64,000 bases of DNA, from NCBI GenBank assembly GCA_017937845.1, contig JAGBCV010000027.1, positions 1 through 64,000 of the forward strand, given 5' to 3'. This document shows, piece after piece, positions 48,673 to 57,847 of the stretch. The position numbers and the translations under genes were made by a program. Numbering within the stretch: the first letter of the stretch is position 1; the number at the start of each line of letters is the position of its first letter. The notes below the pieces were generated by a model, which saw only the letters and a list, made by a program, of their open reading frames with translations, ran no database searches and was not told the origin of the DNA. Source of the DNA: Clostridia bacterium (GTDB taxonomy: Bacteria; Bacillota; Clostridia; Oscillospirales; CAG-272).

Positions 48673-50013
48673 TCAAATCGCAGAAAGCTTCACAAGGTAG
48701 GTATCAAAGAGCTTCATTTTCAGATGCAAGGAAAATACGTTGGATGCGAGAAGCTCCTCGCGGACAAGCTTACAGTTATTTTCCTCGTCCACCAGATAAA
48801 ATTCCGCACGGATACCGTTTTCGGCGTTCATGCCTTCGATTTTCAGGCAAACGTCTTCCGCGTCCGCTTCGTCGAGGTCTTGATAATGCGTTACCATGAT
48901 CGCACCGTTTTTGCCGTCACCCGCGGCACAGGAATAGATGTTTTCATTTTGCGCGTCGATTTTGACGGCAGTACCAAGACGGCGCAGATCCTTGAACTGA
49001 TAAAATACATAATAGCCCTTGCGCGGCGCTAAGGTTTCGGTATCAAAAAGTCCGCTCATGCCACACGGACGCGCATCGTAATACATCAGCATATCCAGAT
49101 CACACGCCTGTCCGATACACATCGAGCCTGCGATAAAGGACGCGCCCTTGAGTCCGCGTTCCATGCGGAGAGAATAGTTCCAATCCTCTTTCAGCCAACC
49201 GCGGATATAGTTCCATTCATTGAGGATAAGCTCGGGCTTTTCGATGCCAAACATATCAAGAGAAGCCTTTGCCACCTCGACCGCCCTTGCGACCTCCTCG
49301 GGCTTCTTATAATAACGATGGAAGGAATAAAAATCAAAGGGCATATTTCTTTCCTTGACCGCGCGGAGAAACGCGAGCTGGAGAGGTCCGTGCTTGGGCG
49401 CGGTAAAGGCAGGACCGCCGATCTTCAAATGCGGAAAGCATTTTTTGAGATGCTTGGAGGCAACCTCATAAAAATCGATAAATTCCTCGTCCGTACCCTG
49501 CCAGCAGGGATTCGATCCGTCCGCATTGCAACAATCGGGCTCATTCCAGATCTCCCAATATTCGATATCGTAAGCAAAGCCGTTTGCCCAGCCCTCGGTA
49601 TAATGGCGAATGATATGCTCGCAGATACGTGCCCATTTTGCGTAATCGCGGGGCGGATACGTGCCGAATTTATAACCGTGCTCGATGGATGCGCCAAGAC
49701 GGTAAAAGACCTTCGTTCCTGCCGCAAAGGTATTTTTCGTATACATATCGGTCGGCTCGAAAATATAGGATCTCGGGTCGTTTTCGTCAGCGTCAAAGTT
49801 GCGGAAAATACGGTGTACGTCTACGGTATGCTCACCGCCGTATGCACTATGAAACGATGCGTCATGATTGCGCGCATAGGGAATTTCAAGCGCGGCATAA
49901 TCGGGAAAATTGGTCGTACCGCGTTCGCTTATGCCGTGCGGTCCGTTATTGACCGCGTTCATCGGCTTGATCTTTCCGAGCGCTTGCGAAAAATCAACGT
50001 TTATGGTTTTCAT
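48673..50013 (-). CDS. GH39-like glycosidase
   Basis: The 446-residue protein is a clan GH-A TIM barrel: the catalytic acid is the Glu in EIWNEPDCC (about residue 155) and the nucleophile is the Glu in LILNEWNYI (about residue 265). The WNEP and NEW pair and overall length fit GH39 beta-xylosidases and related enzymes. A small C-terminal beta domain begins near residue 345. No signal peptide is seen. It is the first gene of the operon with the sialidase-fold and barrel proteins, and has a full consensus promoter and AGGAGG site. Confidence 0.85.
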   Translation of the reverse strand: MKTINVDFSQALGKIKPMNAVNNGPHGISERGTTNFPDYAALEIPYARNHDASFHSAYGGEHTVDVHRIFRNFDADENDPRSYIFEPTDMYTKNTFAAGTKVFYRLGASIEHGYKFGTYPPRDYAKWARICEHIIRHYTEGWANGFAYDIEYWEIWNEPDCCNADGSNPCWQGTDEEFIDFYEVASKHLKKCFPHLKIGGPAFTAPKHGPLQLAFLRAVKERNMPFDFYSFHRYYKKPEEVARAVEVAKASLDMFGIEKPELILNEWNYIRGWLKEDWNYSLRMERGLKGASFIAGSMCIGQACDLDMLMYYDARPCGMSGLFDTETLAPRKGYYVFYQFKDLRRLGTAVKIDAQNENIYSCAAGDGKNGAIMVTHYQDLDEADAEDVCLKIEGMNAENGIRAEFYLVDEENNCKLVREELLASNVFSLHLKMKLFDTYLVKLSAI

Positions 50014-50045
50014 AAAGTCCTCCTCATGAACGTTTTGTTGCTTTA

Positions 50046-50074
50046 ATTATAAAAGAAATGCTGAATAATGTCAA
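50046..50074 (-). promoter_or_regulatory. promoter of the GH39 operon
   Basis: Reading leftward: TTGACA, 17 bases and TATAAT. Confidence 0.85.
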
Positions 50075-50087
50075 TAAAATCAAAAAG

Positions 50088-50112
50088 AAAAAGACGGCAA
50101 AACCGTCTTTTT
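50088..50112 (-). terminator. terminator of ald
   Basis: AAAAAGACGG pairs with CCGTCTTTTT around a five-base loop, 23 bases past the ald stop. Confidence 0.85.
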
Positions 50113-50135
50113 CCATTCAATATGAAAAACAGCAA

Positions 50136-51248
50136 TCAAAGCGCTTCGCAAAGCTCGGTATATTCGAGATTCAAGCTTTCTGCGACGTTCTTATTGACAC
50201 ATTTGCCCTTACAGATGTTGACACCGTTTGCAAGACCCTTATCCATTTCGGTCGCCTTTGCAACGCCGTAGTCAGCGAGCATCAGACCGTAACGGAGTGT
50301 GGAGTTTGTAAGCGCAACGGTAGAGGTATACGGAACGGCACCGGGCATATTGCCGACGCAGTAGTGAACGATACCCTCTTCGATATAGATGGGGTCATCG
50401 TGGCTGGTAACGTGAGAGGATTCGCAGCAACCGCCCTGGTCGATGGCGATATCGACGATGACAGCGCCCTTCTTCATGAGCTTCAAATGCTCGCGTCTGA
50501 CGAGCTTCGGTGTAGAACCGCCGGGAATGAGAACGGAGCCGATCACGAGGTCTGCTTCCTTCAGTGCCTTCTGAATGTTTGCTTCCGTGCTGTAAAGTGT
50601 GGTAACGGATGCGCCGAAGATATCTTCAAGATAAGCAAGTCTGTTTGCGTTAACGTCAAGAAGCGTTACCTGTGCGTCGATACCGACAGCCGCCTTTGCC
50701 GCATACGTACCTGCAACACCGCCGCCGATGATGACGATCTTACCGCGTTCAACACCGGGAACACCGCCGAGAAGGATACCGCGTCCGCCGAAGCCCTTTT
50801 CGAGGTATTTTGCACCTTCCTGAACGGAAAGACGACCTGCGATCTGGCTCATCGGACGGAGGCAAGGAAGATTGCCTGCGCCGTCGGTGATGGTTTCGTA
50901 TGCAATGGCGATCGCGCCTTTTTCAAGAAGCGCATTGGTAAACGTGGGGTTGGGAGCGAGGTGGAGATAGGTATAAAGGATCTGACCCTCGCGAAGATAA
51001 TCATATTCACATTCTTCAAGCTCTTTTACCTTGACGATCATATCTGCAACTGCAAAAACCTCTGCGGGAGTTGCCAAAATGGTCGCGCCTGCGTTTACGT
51101 ATTCCTCGTCGGAAAAGCCTGCGCCCACACCCGCGCCAGTTTCCACATATACGGAATGACCGTGGGCAACGTAAGCCATGACGTTATCGGGGGTAAGACC
51201 GACACGGTATTCGTGGTTTTTGAGTTCTTTTGTTGTTCCAATTTTCAT
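50136..51248 (-). CDS. ald: alanine dehydrogenase
   Basis: The 370-residue NAD-dependent enzyme interconverts alanine and pyruvate plus ammonia. The family shows MKIGTTKELKNHEYRVGLTP at the N-terminus, the substrate-binding VKVKELEE (Lys) and YLHLAP (His), and a Rossmann motif VIIGGGVAGTYAAKAA near residue 170. The length is exactly that of Ald. The ATG follows GAAGGAG. It is monocistronic with its own promoter and terminator. The adjacent genes do not suggest a pathway beyond nitrogen and carbon balance. Confidence 0.96.
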   Translation of the reverse strand: MKIGTTKELKNHEYRVGLTPDNVMAYVAHGHSVYVETGAGVGAGFSDEEYVNAGATILATPAEVFAVADMIVKVKELEECEYDYLREGQILYTYLHLAPNPTFTNALLEKGAIAIAYETITDGAGNLPCLRPMSQIAGRLSVQEGAKYLEKGFGGRGILLGGVPGVERGKIVIIGGGVAGTYAAKAAVGIDAQVTLLDVNANRLAYLEDIFGASVTTLYSTEANIQKALKEADLVIGSVLIPGGSTPKLVRREHLKLMKKGAVIVDIAIDQGGCCESSHVTSHDDPIYIEEGIVHYCVGNMPGAVPYTSTVALTNSTLRYGLMLADYGVAKATEMDKGLANGVNICKGKCVNKNVAESLNLEYTELCEAL

Positions 51249-51348
51249 GATATACTCCTTCTGCCGTGATACTGCGAAAAAGCTTCGGACACGGCCAATA
51301 AAATTCACAAATCATATGTTCCAAAATCATCTTGGAAATAATAGTTAT

Positions 51349-51377
51349 ATAATAACATAAAATGGTATCATTGTCAA
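51349..51377 (-). promoter_or_regulatory. promoter of ald
   Basis: Reading leftward: TTGACA, 17 bases and TATTAT. Confidence 0.75.
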
Positions 51378-51466
51378 TAAATGATATTAAATTTTATGCC
51401 AATTTGAAAATTTCGTGAAAATAGACGAAAGAACGACAAAAATTTCTATGAAAACACAAAAAAATA

Positions 51467-51495
51467 ATGGGGACAATGCCGAGCATCGTCCCCAT
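51467..51495 (-). terminator. terminator of the manA-lipoprotein operon
   Basis: ATGGGGAC pairs with GTCCCCAT, and an inner ATGC/GCAT extends the stem; T-rich DNA follows leftward. Confidence 0.75.
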
Positions 51496-51498
51496 CGT

Positions 51499-51999
51499 TC
51501 AATCCTTCACATATTCCAAACGGAGATAATAGATCTTGGTCGGATTTTCCGCATTGGGAATATCGACCCATATCCAATAGGCAAAGGTCGTATGCTGTCC
51601 CGCAAACGTGGGATCGTCATACCAACGCGCCGTATCGATGACGATACGGTCATTTGAAAACGAATGTTTTTCAAGCGTAACGTTCCCCGTATACTTGACC
51701 TCGTTTCCATCCGCATCGATAAAGCATACACGAAAGGCATCGACAGACGATACCGCGCCCTCGACCTCAAAGGCGATAACGTCACCGTGATGAACCACAA
51801 CAGGCTCATATTCGGTCAAATATTTCTGTATCGTTTCCTCTCCCCATTCTTCGGGAAAATCAAAACGAAATGATGTTCCCGGCGTATCACCCTCGTAAGC
51901 AAGCATCACGCTGTCATTTACCAAAACGGTCGTTTCTCCACAAGATGCCGCGGAAAGCAGAAATACCATGCATAAGCATACAAAGAATATCCTTTTCAT
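51499..51999 (-). CDS. lipoprotein, unknown (166 aa)
   Basis: The protein begins with a typical lipoprotein signal (basic start, hydrophobic core, SAASC with the lipidated Cys at about residue 20). The mature part is a beta-rich domain of about 145 residues with many acidic and aromatic residues (DTARWYDDPTFAG, then YWIWVDIPN), which suggests a small carbohydrate-binding-like or immunoglobulin-like sandwich. No known family is recognised. It starts 24 bases after manA and is probably cotranscribed with it. Confidence 0.75.
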   Translation of the reverse strand: MKRIFFVCLCMVFLLSAASCGETTVLVNDSVMLAYEGDTPGTSFRFDFPEEWGEETIQKYLTEYEPVVVHHGDVIAFEVEGAVSSVDAFRVCFIDADGNEVKYTGNVTLEKHSFSNDRIVIDTARWYDDPTFAGQHTTFAYWIWVDIPNAENPTKIYYLRLEYVKD

Positions 52000-52023
52000 A
52001 TCGCTTTCCTCGTCTTTTCAAAA

Positions 52024-52956
52024 TCAAAGTGTGGAAACCACGATATCTGCGCCCTCGGAAACGGCAAATTCACCAAAGCCTGCGGGAATATATACGCTTT
52101 CGCCCTTTTTGATGTTCATTTCGCCGCCGTTCCAAGTGATAACGGCTTCTCCGCCGAGGCAAAGCAAATGTACGAAGCTTTCTTCCGTCGCGGTCATGGT
52201 GAACGCCTTTTCAAAATGATAAACGGTGAAATAACCGCATTTTGCAATGATACCGAGCTCGTCATTGGCATCTGCGCGAACGGCAGAGGGGTCTTCGATC
52301 TTATCGATCACGGCAAGTGCATCGTCAACGTGAAGCTCGCGGAGCTTGCCGTCTGCGCCGCGGCGGTTATAGTCGTATACGCGATAGGTAATGTTGGAGT
52401 TCTGCTGAATTTCCGCGATCAAAATGCCACGGCAGATGGCGTGGACCATGCCCGAGGGAATGAAATAGGTTTCGCCCTTTTTGATGGGAACGTAATTCAT
52501 AAGCTCCTCAAGGGTGCCGTTTTCGATGGCGGCGCGAACCTCAGCGGCAGAATATTTCTTTTTCAGACCGTAGATGATCCTTGCATCGGGAGCGGCATCC
52601 ACGATATACCACATTTCGGTCTTGCCGAGGTCTGTGGTATGCGCTGCGGCATATTCATCATCGGGATGGACCTGGATAGAAAGGTCAGCTTCCGCATCGA
52701 TGAGCTTGATAAGAAGCGGAAAACGCTCGCCGTCCCAACCCTTTTTGACTTCATCCTTGTGTGCGTTCAGATAGTCGGAAAGAAGCATACCGTCAAACGT
52801 ACCGCTGACGATGGTATTCACGCCGTCTGCGCGGTCGGTAAGCTCCCAGGATTCCGCGATCTTTTCACCGGGCGTTCCCTTACCGTATTCGCGGGCAAGT
52901 CTTTCTCCGCCCCAAATGATCTTTTTCGTAATCATACCAAGTTTCAAAGGTTCCAT
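52024..52956 (-). CDS. manA: mannose-6-phosphate isomerase, class I
   Basis: The 310-residue type I phosphomannose isomerase interconverts mannose-6-phosphate and fructose-6-phosphate. Zinc ligands are visible in QVHPDDEYA, KTEMWYI and SGMVHAI, and the catalytic arginine region is in ITYRVYDYNRRG. It is the short bacterial form. It would feed mannose from glycan breakdown into glycolysis. It is transcribed leftward with a lipoprotein gene. Its promoter overlaps that of the divergent homocysteine methyltransferase gene. Confidence 0.94.
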   Translation of the reverse strand: MEPLKLGMITKKIIWGGERLAREYGKGTPGEKIAESWELTDRADGVNTIVSGTFDGMLLSDYLNAHKDEVKKGWDGERFPLLIKLIDAEADLSIQVHPDDEYAAAHTTDLGKTEMWYIVDAAPDARIIYGLKKKYSAAEVRAAIENGTLEELMNYVPIKKGETYFIPSGMVHAICRGILIAEIQQNSNITYRVYDYNRRGADGKLRELHVDDALAVIDKIEDPSAVRADANDELGIIAKCGYFTVYHFEKAFTMTATEESFVHLLCLGGEAVITWNGGEMNIKKGESVYIPAGFGEFAVSEGADIVVSTL

Positions 52957-52987
52957 AAAACATTCCTCACTTTATTTTCAATTTTAC

Positions 52988-53048
52988 TTGCAAGAGTGCA
53001 AAAAATCCTATATAATAAAATTATAGCAGTAAATTCTCTTTTTTTCAA
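52988..53048. promoter_or_regulatory. overlapping face-to-face promoters (manA and Hcy methyltransferase)
   Basis: The rightward promoter is TTGCAA, 17 bases, TATAAT (52988-53016). The leftward promoter is TTGAAA, 17 bases, TATAAT (53020-53048). The two -10 boxes are only three bases apart and point at each other, so simultaneous initiation should be impossible. Confidence 0.7.
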
Positions 53049-53087
53049 TACCTATCTGCAAATTCAAATTTACATTCGGAGATTTTT

Positions 53088-54260
53088 ATGAAGCAAGCAT
53101 TTCAAAATTTTCCTTTCTCCTTGCCAATGATCTTAGACGGCGCAACGGGAACGGAGCTGATAAAAGCAGGTATGCCGTCGGGAGTTTGTCCCGAGGCTTG
53201 GATACTCGAACATCCCGATGTCATATCCCACATTCAAAAACGCTATATAGATGCAGGCGCAAACGCCGTTCTTGCTCCGACCTTCGGTGCAAATCGGGAA
53301 GTCCTTTCCCGTTACGGACTTTCCGAAAAGGTGACGGAAATGAATATCGCTCTTGCCCGTCTTTCGAGAGAGGCGGCAAAAGATGCCCTTGTCGGCGGCG
53401 ACCTTTCCCCCACGGGAAAATATCTGCGTCCCATCGGAGATATGGATGCGGACACGCTCATCGATATCTATTTTGAACAGGCAACGGCGCTCGACCCCTA
53501 CGTGGATTTCTTCATGATTGAAACGAACATGGACCTTGCGGCGACGCGCATGGCGGTCTTGGGAGCGAAAAAAGCATCGAAAAAGCCGATTTTTGTCACA
53601 CTTACCGTAACCGAAAGTGGCAAAACCATGTCGGGAGATGACCCCAAAGCCGCTTTTTTGACACTTTCCGCGCTCGGTATTTCTGCATTTGGGCTCAACT
53701 GCTCCACAGGTCCGCGTGAAATGAAGACGCTTCTTTCTCCGCTCAAAGCGCTTTCTTATTCGCTCGGTATCCCGCTTATCGCAAAGCCCAATGCAGGTGC
53801 ACCTGCTGCTGACGGTACGCACACTCACCTCGACGCTTCGGAATTTGCCGATATCTGCCGTGAGATGGCAGAGGACGGCATCCTCATTCTCGGCGGATGC
53901 TGCGGAACGAATGCAGAGCATATCGCCGCGATCCAACATGCACTTTCTGATATGAAATCACCCGAAGCACCAGAAAAGCTCGACATCTCTCGTTTGGCTT
54001 CCACGGCAAGAATCATCGCGCAGATTCCCGAAGAATTGCCCGAGCCCATCATCCCAGACGAGGATTTCGCGGATAACGCCGACGAAATGGCAGACGAGGA
54101 AGAGTTCATCTATATTCAAATAGAAACCGAGAAAGATGCCGATATCGTTTTGGAATCTGCGCCGTTTCTCTCTGCGCCGCTTGCCGTTTGCGGAAATGAA
54201 AACGCGATTCAAAAGCTCGAAAGATATTTTTGCGGGAAAATCTTGACTGTCATGCTTTGA
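53088..54260 (+). CDS. homocysteine S-methyltransferase family protein
   Basis: The 390-residue protein has an N-terminal methyltransferase barrel like the homocysteine module of MetH: LDGATGTELIKAG near residue 18, then zinc cysteines in FGLNCSTGP (about residue 205) and GGCCGT (about 265). The remaining 100 residues are acidic and of unknown fold. The cobalamin and folate domains of MetH are absent, so the methyl donor is unclear; it may be one part of a split methionine synthase. The ASKHA corrinoid-activator-like gene of this window could be functionally related but is 30 kb away. Confidence 0.88.
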   Translation: MKQAFQNFPFSLPMILDGATGTELIKAGMPSGVCPEAWILEHPDVISHIQKRYIDAGANAVLAPTFGANREVLSRYGLSEKVTEMNIALARLSREAAKDALVGGDLSPTGKYLRPIGDMDADTLIDIYFEQATALDPYVDFFMIETNMDLAATRMAVLGAKKASKKPIFVTLTVTESGKTMSGDDPKAAFLTLSALGISAFGLNCSTGPREMKTLLSPLKALSYSLGIPLIAKPNAGAPAADGTHTHLDASEFADICREMAEDGILILGGCCGTNAEHIAAIQHALSDMKSPEAPEKLDISRLASTARIIAQIPEELPEPIIPDEDFADNADEMADEEEFIYIQIETEKDADIVLESAPFLSAPLAVCGNENAIQKLERYFCGKILTVML

Positions 54261-54271
54261 TGTGATATCAT
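54243..54271 (+). promoter_or_regulatory. promoter of the GH43-like gene
   Basis: TTGACT, 17 bases and TATCAT, overlapping the 3' end of the upstream gene. Confidence 0.5.
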
Positions 54272-54300
54272 ACAAAACACTTAGAAGGAAAGGAAAAGAC

Positions 54301-55560
54301 ATGAAAAAAATTGTTTCCAAAAAGAACCCCATTATACCGCAGATGGGTGTTTGCGATCCACATATACACATTTTTGAAGGCAAGCTTTGGCTCTACGCAT
54401 CTCACGATACCTCGTTTGACAACAAAGGATTTGATATGCGCGATTGGCAAATATGGTCGTCAGAGGACTGCGTAAATTGGACGTTGGAATCTGTGGTGCA
54501 TCCCGAGGACACCTTCGTCGGCTCAACCAACTGTTGCTGGGCTGTGGACTGCGCCTTCCGAAACGGAAAATATTACTATTATTTCTCAATAGGCAACAGA
54601 AAAACGGGGGTTCTCGTGGGCGATACCCCTGCCGGTCCTTTTGTGGACGTGCTTGGCAAGCCTTTGCTTGACGGAACACTGACCACCACAAGAGAGTACG
54701 ATCCCACCGTGTTTTGTGACGATGACGGCGAGTATTATCTCGTTTTCGGAGGTCCCAAATGGTGCTACGGAGAAGGTTGCGGCTACTATATCGCTCGTCT
54801 TAACGAGGATATGATATCCTTTGCTGAAACGCCTCGTTATTTAGAGCTTGACCACATGGGGGACGATAAGGCATCGCTGAACAAGTTTAACAAAAAATAC
54901 TATTTGAGCTACGGCGGATTTTACGCCATATCCGATTGCATCTACGGTCCGTATCAGTTTATGGGACACACCCAAGCAAGCATGGATCATACAAGCTTTT
55001 GTGAGTGGAACAATCAGCTTTTCAATGCCATAACCGTGGACGAAAGCTCCAAATATTTCAGATCGTCGGGACTTTGCTACGCGCATATCCGTGAAAACGG
55101 CGAGATCGTTACCGATCCCCTCATCGTTGAATACGGTGTTGGTCAGTACGACTCTGATTGGAACCGAATCGAGGCGGAGTGGTATATGAGAGCTACAAGC
55201 GTATGCAAAAAGGAAAACCGAGGTATGCCTGGATTTTCCGTTGTATGCGACAAGTACACCGAGCTTTACTACCCAAATATCAGAAATCTTGATGATAAAT
55301 TTGCAGTTGAGCTTACAGGTGCATTCAATGGAGGAGGAGGAACCGTTGAGATCCGAGAGTCTGATAAAAACGGAAAGCTTCTCGGCACTCTGCGTGTGGA
55401 AAGCCCCTCAAAACGTAATTACGCATGGAACAGCAGAGACAGATATCCCGTATATTTCAATGAAAAGCTTCCCTGTAAGCTTGATATATGCATGGTGCTC
55501 ATCCCGGATGAGGGCACAACGATTACCGTTGATTATTTCAATTTCTGGAATCATTTCTAA
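54301..55560 (+). CDS. GH43-like glycosidase
   Basis: The 419-residue protein has a five-bladed GH43-type propeller: VCDPHIHIFEGKLWLYASHD near the start with the general-base Asp, REYDPTVFCDDDGEYYLVFG with the second Asp, and an acidic residue in the NRIEAEWYMRA segment as candidate catalytic acid. The last 110 residues form a beta domain like CBM6. Such enzymes remove arabinose or xylose. No signal peptide is seen. The start ATG follows AAGGAAAGG. It differs in codon use from neighbours (more AAG, GAG), which may reflect acquisition. Confidence 0.85.
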   Translation: MKKIVSKKNPIIPQMGVCDPHIHIFEGKLWLYASHDTSFDNKGFDMRDWQIWSSEDCVNWTLESVVHPEDTFVGSTNCCWAVDCAFRNGKYYYYFSIGNRKTGVLVGDTPAGPFVDVLGKPLLDGTLTTTREYDPTVFCDDDGEYYLVFGGPKWCYGEGCGYYIARLNEDMISFAETPRYLELDHMGDDKASLNKFNKKYYLSYGGFYAISDCIYGPYQFMGHTQASMDHTSFCEWNNQLFNAITVDESSKYFRSSGLCYAHIRENGEIVTDPLIVEYGVGQYDSDWNRIEAEWYMRATSVCKKENRGMPGFSVVCDKYTELYYPNIRNLDDKFAVELTGAFNGGGGTVEIRESDKNGKLLGTLRVESPSKRNYAWNSRDRYPVYFNEKLPCKLDICMVLIPDEGTTITVDYFNFWNHF

Positions 55561-55567
55561 AAATAAT

Positions 55568-55593
55568 AAAAAGGGCTGTAAAAAGCCCTTTTT
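55568..55593. terminator. terminator of the GH43-like gene
   Basis: AAAAAGGGCT pairs with AGCCCTTTTT around a six-base loop. Confidence 0.85.
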
Positions 55594-55615
55594 ATATTGA
55601 CACGATTTTTGGGCA

Positions 55616-56089
55616 TTATTTGACCAAATTTTTCAGAAAATACTTGTTCCACTTGTTCCGATAAGACGATATTTCACGAGTAATGCGTTTTTTTACACGT
55701 TTATGCTCATCAGCAAGAATAATTGGGATATTATGTAGCGCAATCTTTAAATCGTTGATCCGTTCTTCATTGGGTTCTTTCAAGCTATCTAACAGTTCCT
55801 CAAACATAGCAGAAAGAACTTGATATGCGAAATCATCTTTTATGATTTTCACTCCGTAGGTGTAGACATTTTTGGTAAGTATCCATCGCCACTTTTCATA
55901 TTCTTTCAGTTCTTGAATATCGGATAAAACGCTACGAATTTTATTAAATTCAACAATGTTATCTTTTTGCTCGGCATCGATCGTATCTTTAATAGCCTTT
56001 GATACGGCATAATCATATCCCAAACCATCCGAACGCATCAAAACGATCGACCAATAAATATCGTAAAAATCATAATTCGTTAGCAACAT
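55616..56089 (-). CDS. hypothetical protein (157 aa), mostly helical
   Basis: The soluble protein is predicted helical, with charged amphipathic stretches (IRSVLSDIQELKEYEKWRW, VLSAMFEELLDSLKEP) and a basic C-terminus. No motif is recognised and no signal peptide is present. The ATG at 56089 is preceded by AAGGAAGG. AT-rich codon use, with many ATT and AAA, sets it apart from flanking genes. It lies between the GH43-like gene and the histidine phosphatase and shows no obvious functional link to either. Confidence 0.6.
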   Translation of the reverse strand: MLLTNYDFYDIYWSIVLMRSDGLGYDYAVSKAIKDTIDAEQKDNIVEFNKIRSVLSDIQELKEYEKWRWILTKNVYTYGVKIIKDDFAYQVLSAMFEELLDSLKEPNEERINDLKIALHNIPIILADEHKRVKKRITREISSYRNKWNKYFLKNLVK

Positions 56090-56124
56090 AATATTTTACC
56101 TTCCTTATAAAATTCTGCATCGTT

Positions 56125-56736
56125 TTATTTATCACATGATAAAAAATCGACCTTATTTTCCACTTCAAAACACATAGTATCTGTATTGAACACATGAATA
56201 CCGCAATTTGAAATCTTGAAGGACTTCCCTTTGTTGCTCCACTCTATGTTTTTCACGATATGATAGATCACGTTGATAACGCCACTATGCGTAACGACCA
56301 AAACATTACGGTCGAGCGTTTTGCACTCGGAAAGAAAACGCACAAACCACGCTTTGATGCGGAGATAAAAATCAAGAGGGCTTTCGCCGTTTGGATATGC
56401 TTCATCCATTCTCAAAGAACTGAAAAAGAGCCCCGGATAGCGGATAAGTGCTTCTTCATTGAGCATACCCGCCAAATCGCCGTTATTCGTTTCTCTGATC
56501 TGCGGTTCTTCGACGACAGGCAAGCCCAATTCGGCAGACACAAAACTCGCTGTGGTCATGGTTCTCGGTAAATCACTCGATACGATTTGCGAAATCTGAT
56601 AAATTGCATTGTTTTCACGAAGGTGTTTTGCAAGTTTTTTCGCTTGCTCCATGCCCTCTTCCGTTAAGTCCATATGACTCCAACCGCCGCGATATCTATC
56701 ATCATCTTTTCCGTGTCGGACAAAAATCATGTTCAT
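56125..56736 (-). CDS. histidine phosphatase family protein
   Basis: The 203-residue protein carries the RHG signature at its start (MIFVRHGKDDDRY), a second catalytic His in VVTHSGVINV (about residue 145) and the Glu region with SSDLPRTMTTASF. These define the phosphoglycerate mutase-like phosphatase superfamily; the substrate is unknown. The ATG at 56736, after GGGGA, is preferred over a longer frame. It has no clear operon partner. Confidence 0.9.
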   Translation of the reverse strand: MNMIFVRHGKDDDRYRGGWSHMDLTEEGMEQAKKLAKHLRENNAIYQISQIVSSDLPRTMTTASFVSAELGLPVVEEPQIRETNNGDLAGMLNEEALIRYPGLFFSSLRMDEAYPNGESPLDFYLRIKAWFVRFLSECKTLDRNVLVVTHSGVINVIYHIVKNIEWSNKGKSFKISNCGIHVFNTDTMCFEVENKVDFLSCDK

Positions 56737-56814
56737 AGCATATCCCCGTTCAAATGAAAGTATTGGATATAGTATATCACACATCTCATGAAATGTCAAA
56801 TACACAAACACGGT

Positions 56815-57267
56815 TCAATTTTTCACCGAAAGATATCCCCGTATCGCCTCGTTCTGCTCTGTGCAAAGCAAGTACAGATAAACGCCGCTTGCAAATACAA
56901 CGGCATTTTCTTTTTTCTCCGCCCGTTCCAAAAGAAGCGCCATGACCGCCTTTCTGTGGGACATATCCAAAAGCCGAATGACGATGATCTCCCTTTCGCT
57001 GTATCTGCGCGAAAAATAGACCGCCATGGAATCCACATAGCGCAAATCGTCAAGCCTTTCCCCCACAAACATTCTCTCCAAAAGCGCATCCGTAAGCGGA
57101 TACATGGCATCTCGCTCCGTGCCGTAGCAATAGCCGTCCTCCATATCAAACTCCGCAAGAATCGCCGCCAATATTTCATCTGCGCTTCGGCTCTCCTCCG
57201 AAAAAACGGGCAGGCAGGAGGAAAAGATGAACGCGCATATCAACAACATACAACATAACCGTTTCAA
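56815..57267 (-). CDS. exported DUF4358-like protein
   Basis: The 150-residue protein has a hydrophobic signal sequence (CCMLLICAFIFSSCLPVFS). A small domain follows with VDSMAVYFSRRYSEREIIVIRLLDMSHRKAV and a preceding DALLERMF, resembling DUF4358 proteins of clostridia. The start is uncertain: a GTG at 57279 is too close to the GGGAG site, so I favour a TTG at 57267. The ribosome site lies inside the right arm of the terminator hairpin at 57271-57314, so that hairpin may also control translation. Confidence 0.65.
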   Translation of the reverse strand: MKRLCCMLLICAFIFSSCLPVFSEESRSADEILAAILAEFDMEDGYCYGTERDAMYPLTDALLERMFVGERLDDLRYVDSMAVYFSRRYSEREIIVIRLLDMSHRKAVMALLLERAEKKENAVVFASGVYLYLLCTEQNEAIRGYLSVKN

Positions 57268-57270
57268 AAC

Positions 57271-57314
57271 AAAAATCACACTCCCTTTTATCTTATGATA
57301 CGGAGTGTGATTTT
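57271..57314 (-). terminator. terminator/attenuator overlapping the next gene's ribosome site
   Basis: AAAATCACACTCC pairs with GGAGTGTGATTTT around an 18-base loop. It directly follows the stop of the leftward membrane protein gene. Its distal arm contains the GGGAG site of the DUF4358-like gene. Confidence 0.75.
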
Positions 57315-57846
57315 ATTTCAGATATTTATGAATCCTATCGCGGAAACGATAAAAATAAAGAAGAGATAGTCTTGCAAACAAAATATCGCAAAGGATATAG
57401 ACGATATTGGCAAAAACGAAATAAACGATGTAAAAAACAAACGCGGGGATTCCCCATATATTTTCTGTGTAAAAGCCCATCAGCTCCGCACCGAAATATA
57501 CGATGGCACCGAACAACAGATTGAAAACGATCACTTTCGGAAACCACGCCCATTTTTTCATCTTCTTTTCAAAAAAGAATTTGGAGATCGGCACATAACC
57601 GAAAAGTCCGATGAATAAGATCGCGGGGGATTTATTCGGCAAAAGCAAGAGCGCCAAAACGGAAACGCCGAGATATACCATGCCTGCGTATCCATATCCA
57701 AGCTCCAAGACACAAAAGAGGACGAGCACCGATGCGAGGACCGCCGCCGACATATCCAATACGTCCAAAAGAGAGCCGAGATACAGAAAGACCACACCCA
57801 AGGCGATGCAAAGTGCCGAAATCGAAATACGCTTGGTTTGTTTCAT
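57313..57846 (-). CDS. integral membrane protein, unknown (177 aa)
   Basis: The protein has about five hydrophobic helices, with a basic loop in the middle (FFEKKMKKWAWFPKV) and a basic C-terminal tail. Its ATG lies immediately after the stop of the J-domain gene (TGATATGA), indicating coupling and cotranscription with the mfd-to-J-domain cluster. No family is recognised, though the arrangement of spans resembles small ECF-like or lipid-associated membrane proteins. A terminator starts at its stop codon. Confidence 0.7.
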   Translation of the reverse strand: MKQTKRISISALCIALGVVFLYLGSLLDVLDMSAAVLASVLVLFCVLELGYGYAGMVYLGVSVLALLLLPNKSPAILFIGLFGYVPISKFFFEKKMKKWAWFPKVIVFNLLFGAIVYFGAELMGFYTENIWGIPAFVFYIVYFVFANIVYILCDILFARLSLLYFYRFRDRIHKYLK

Positions 57847-57847
57847 A

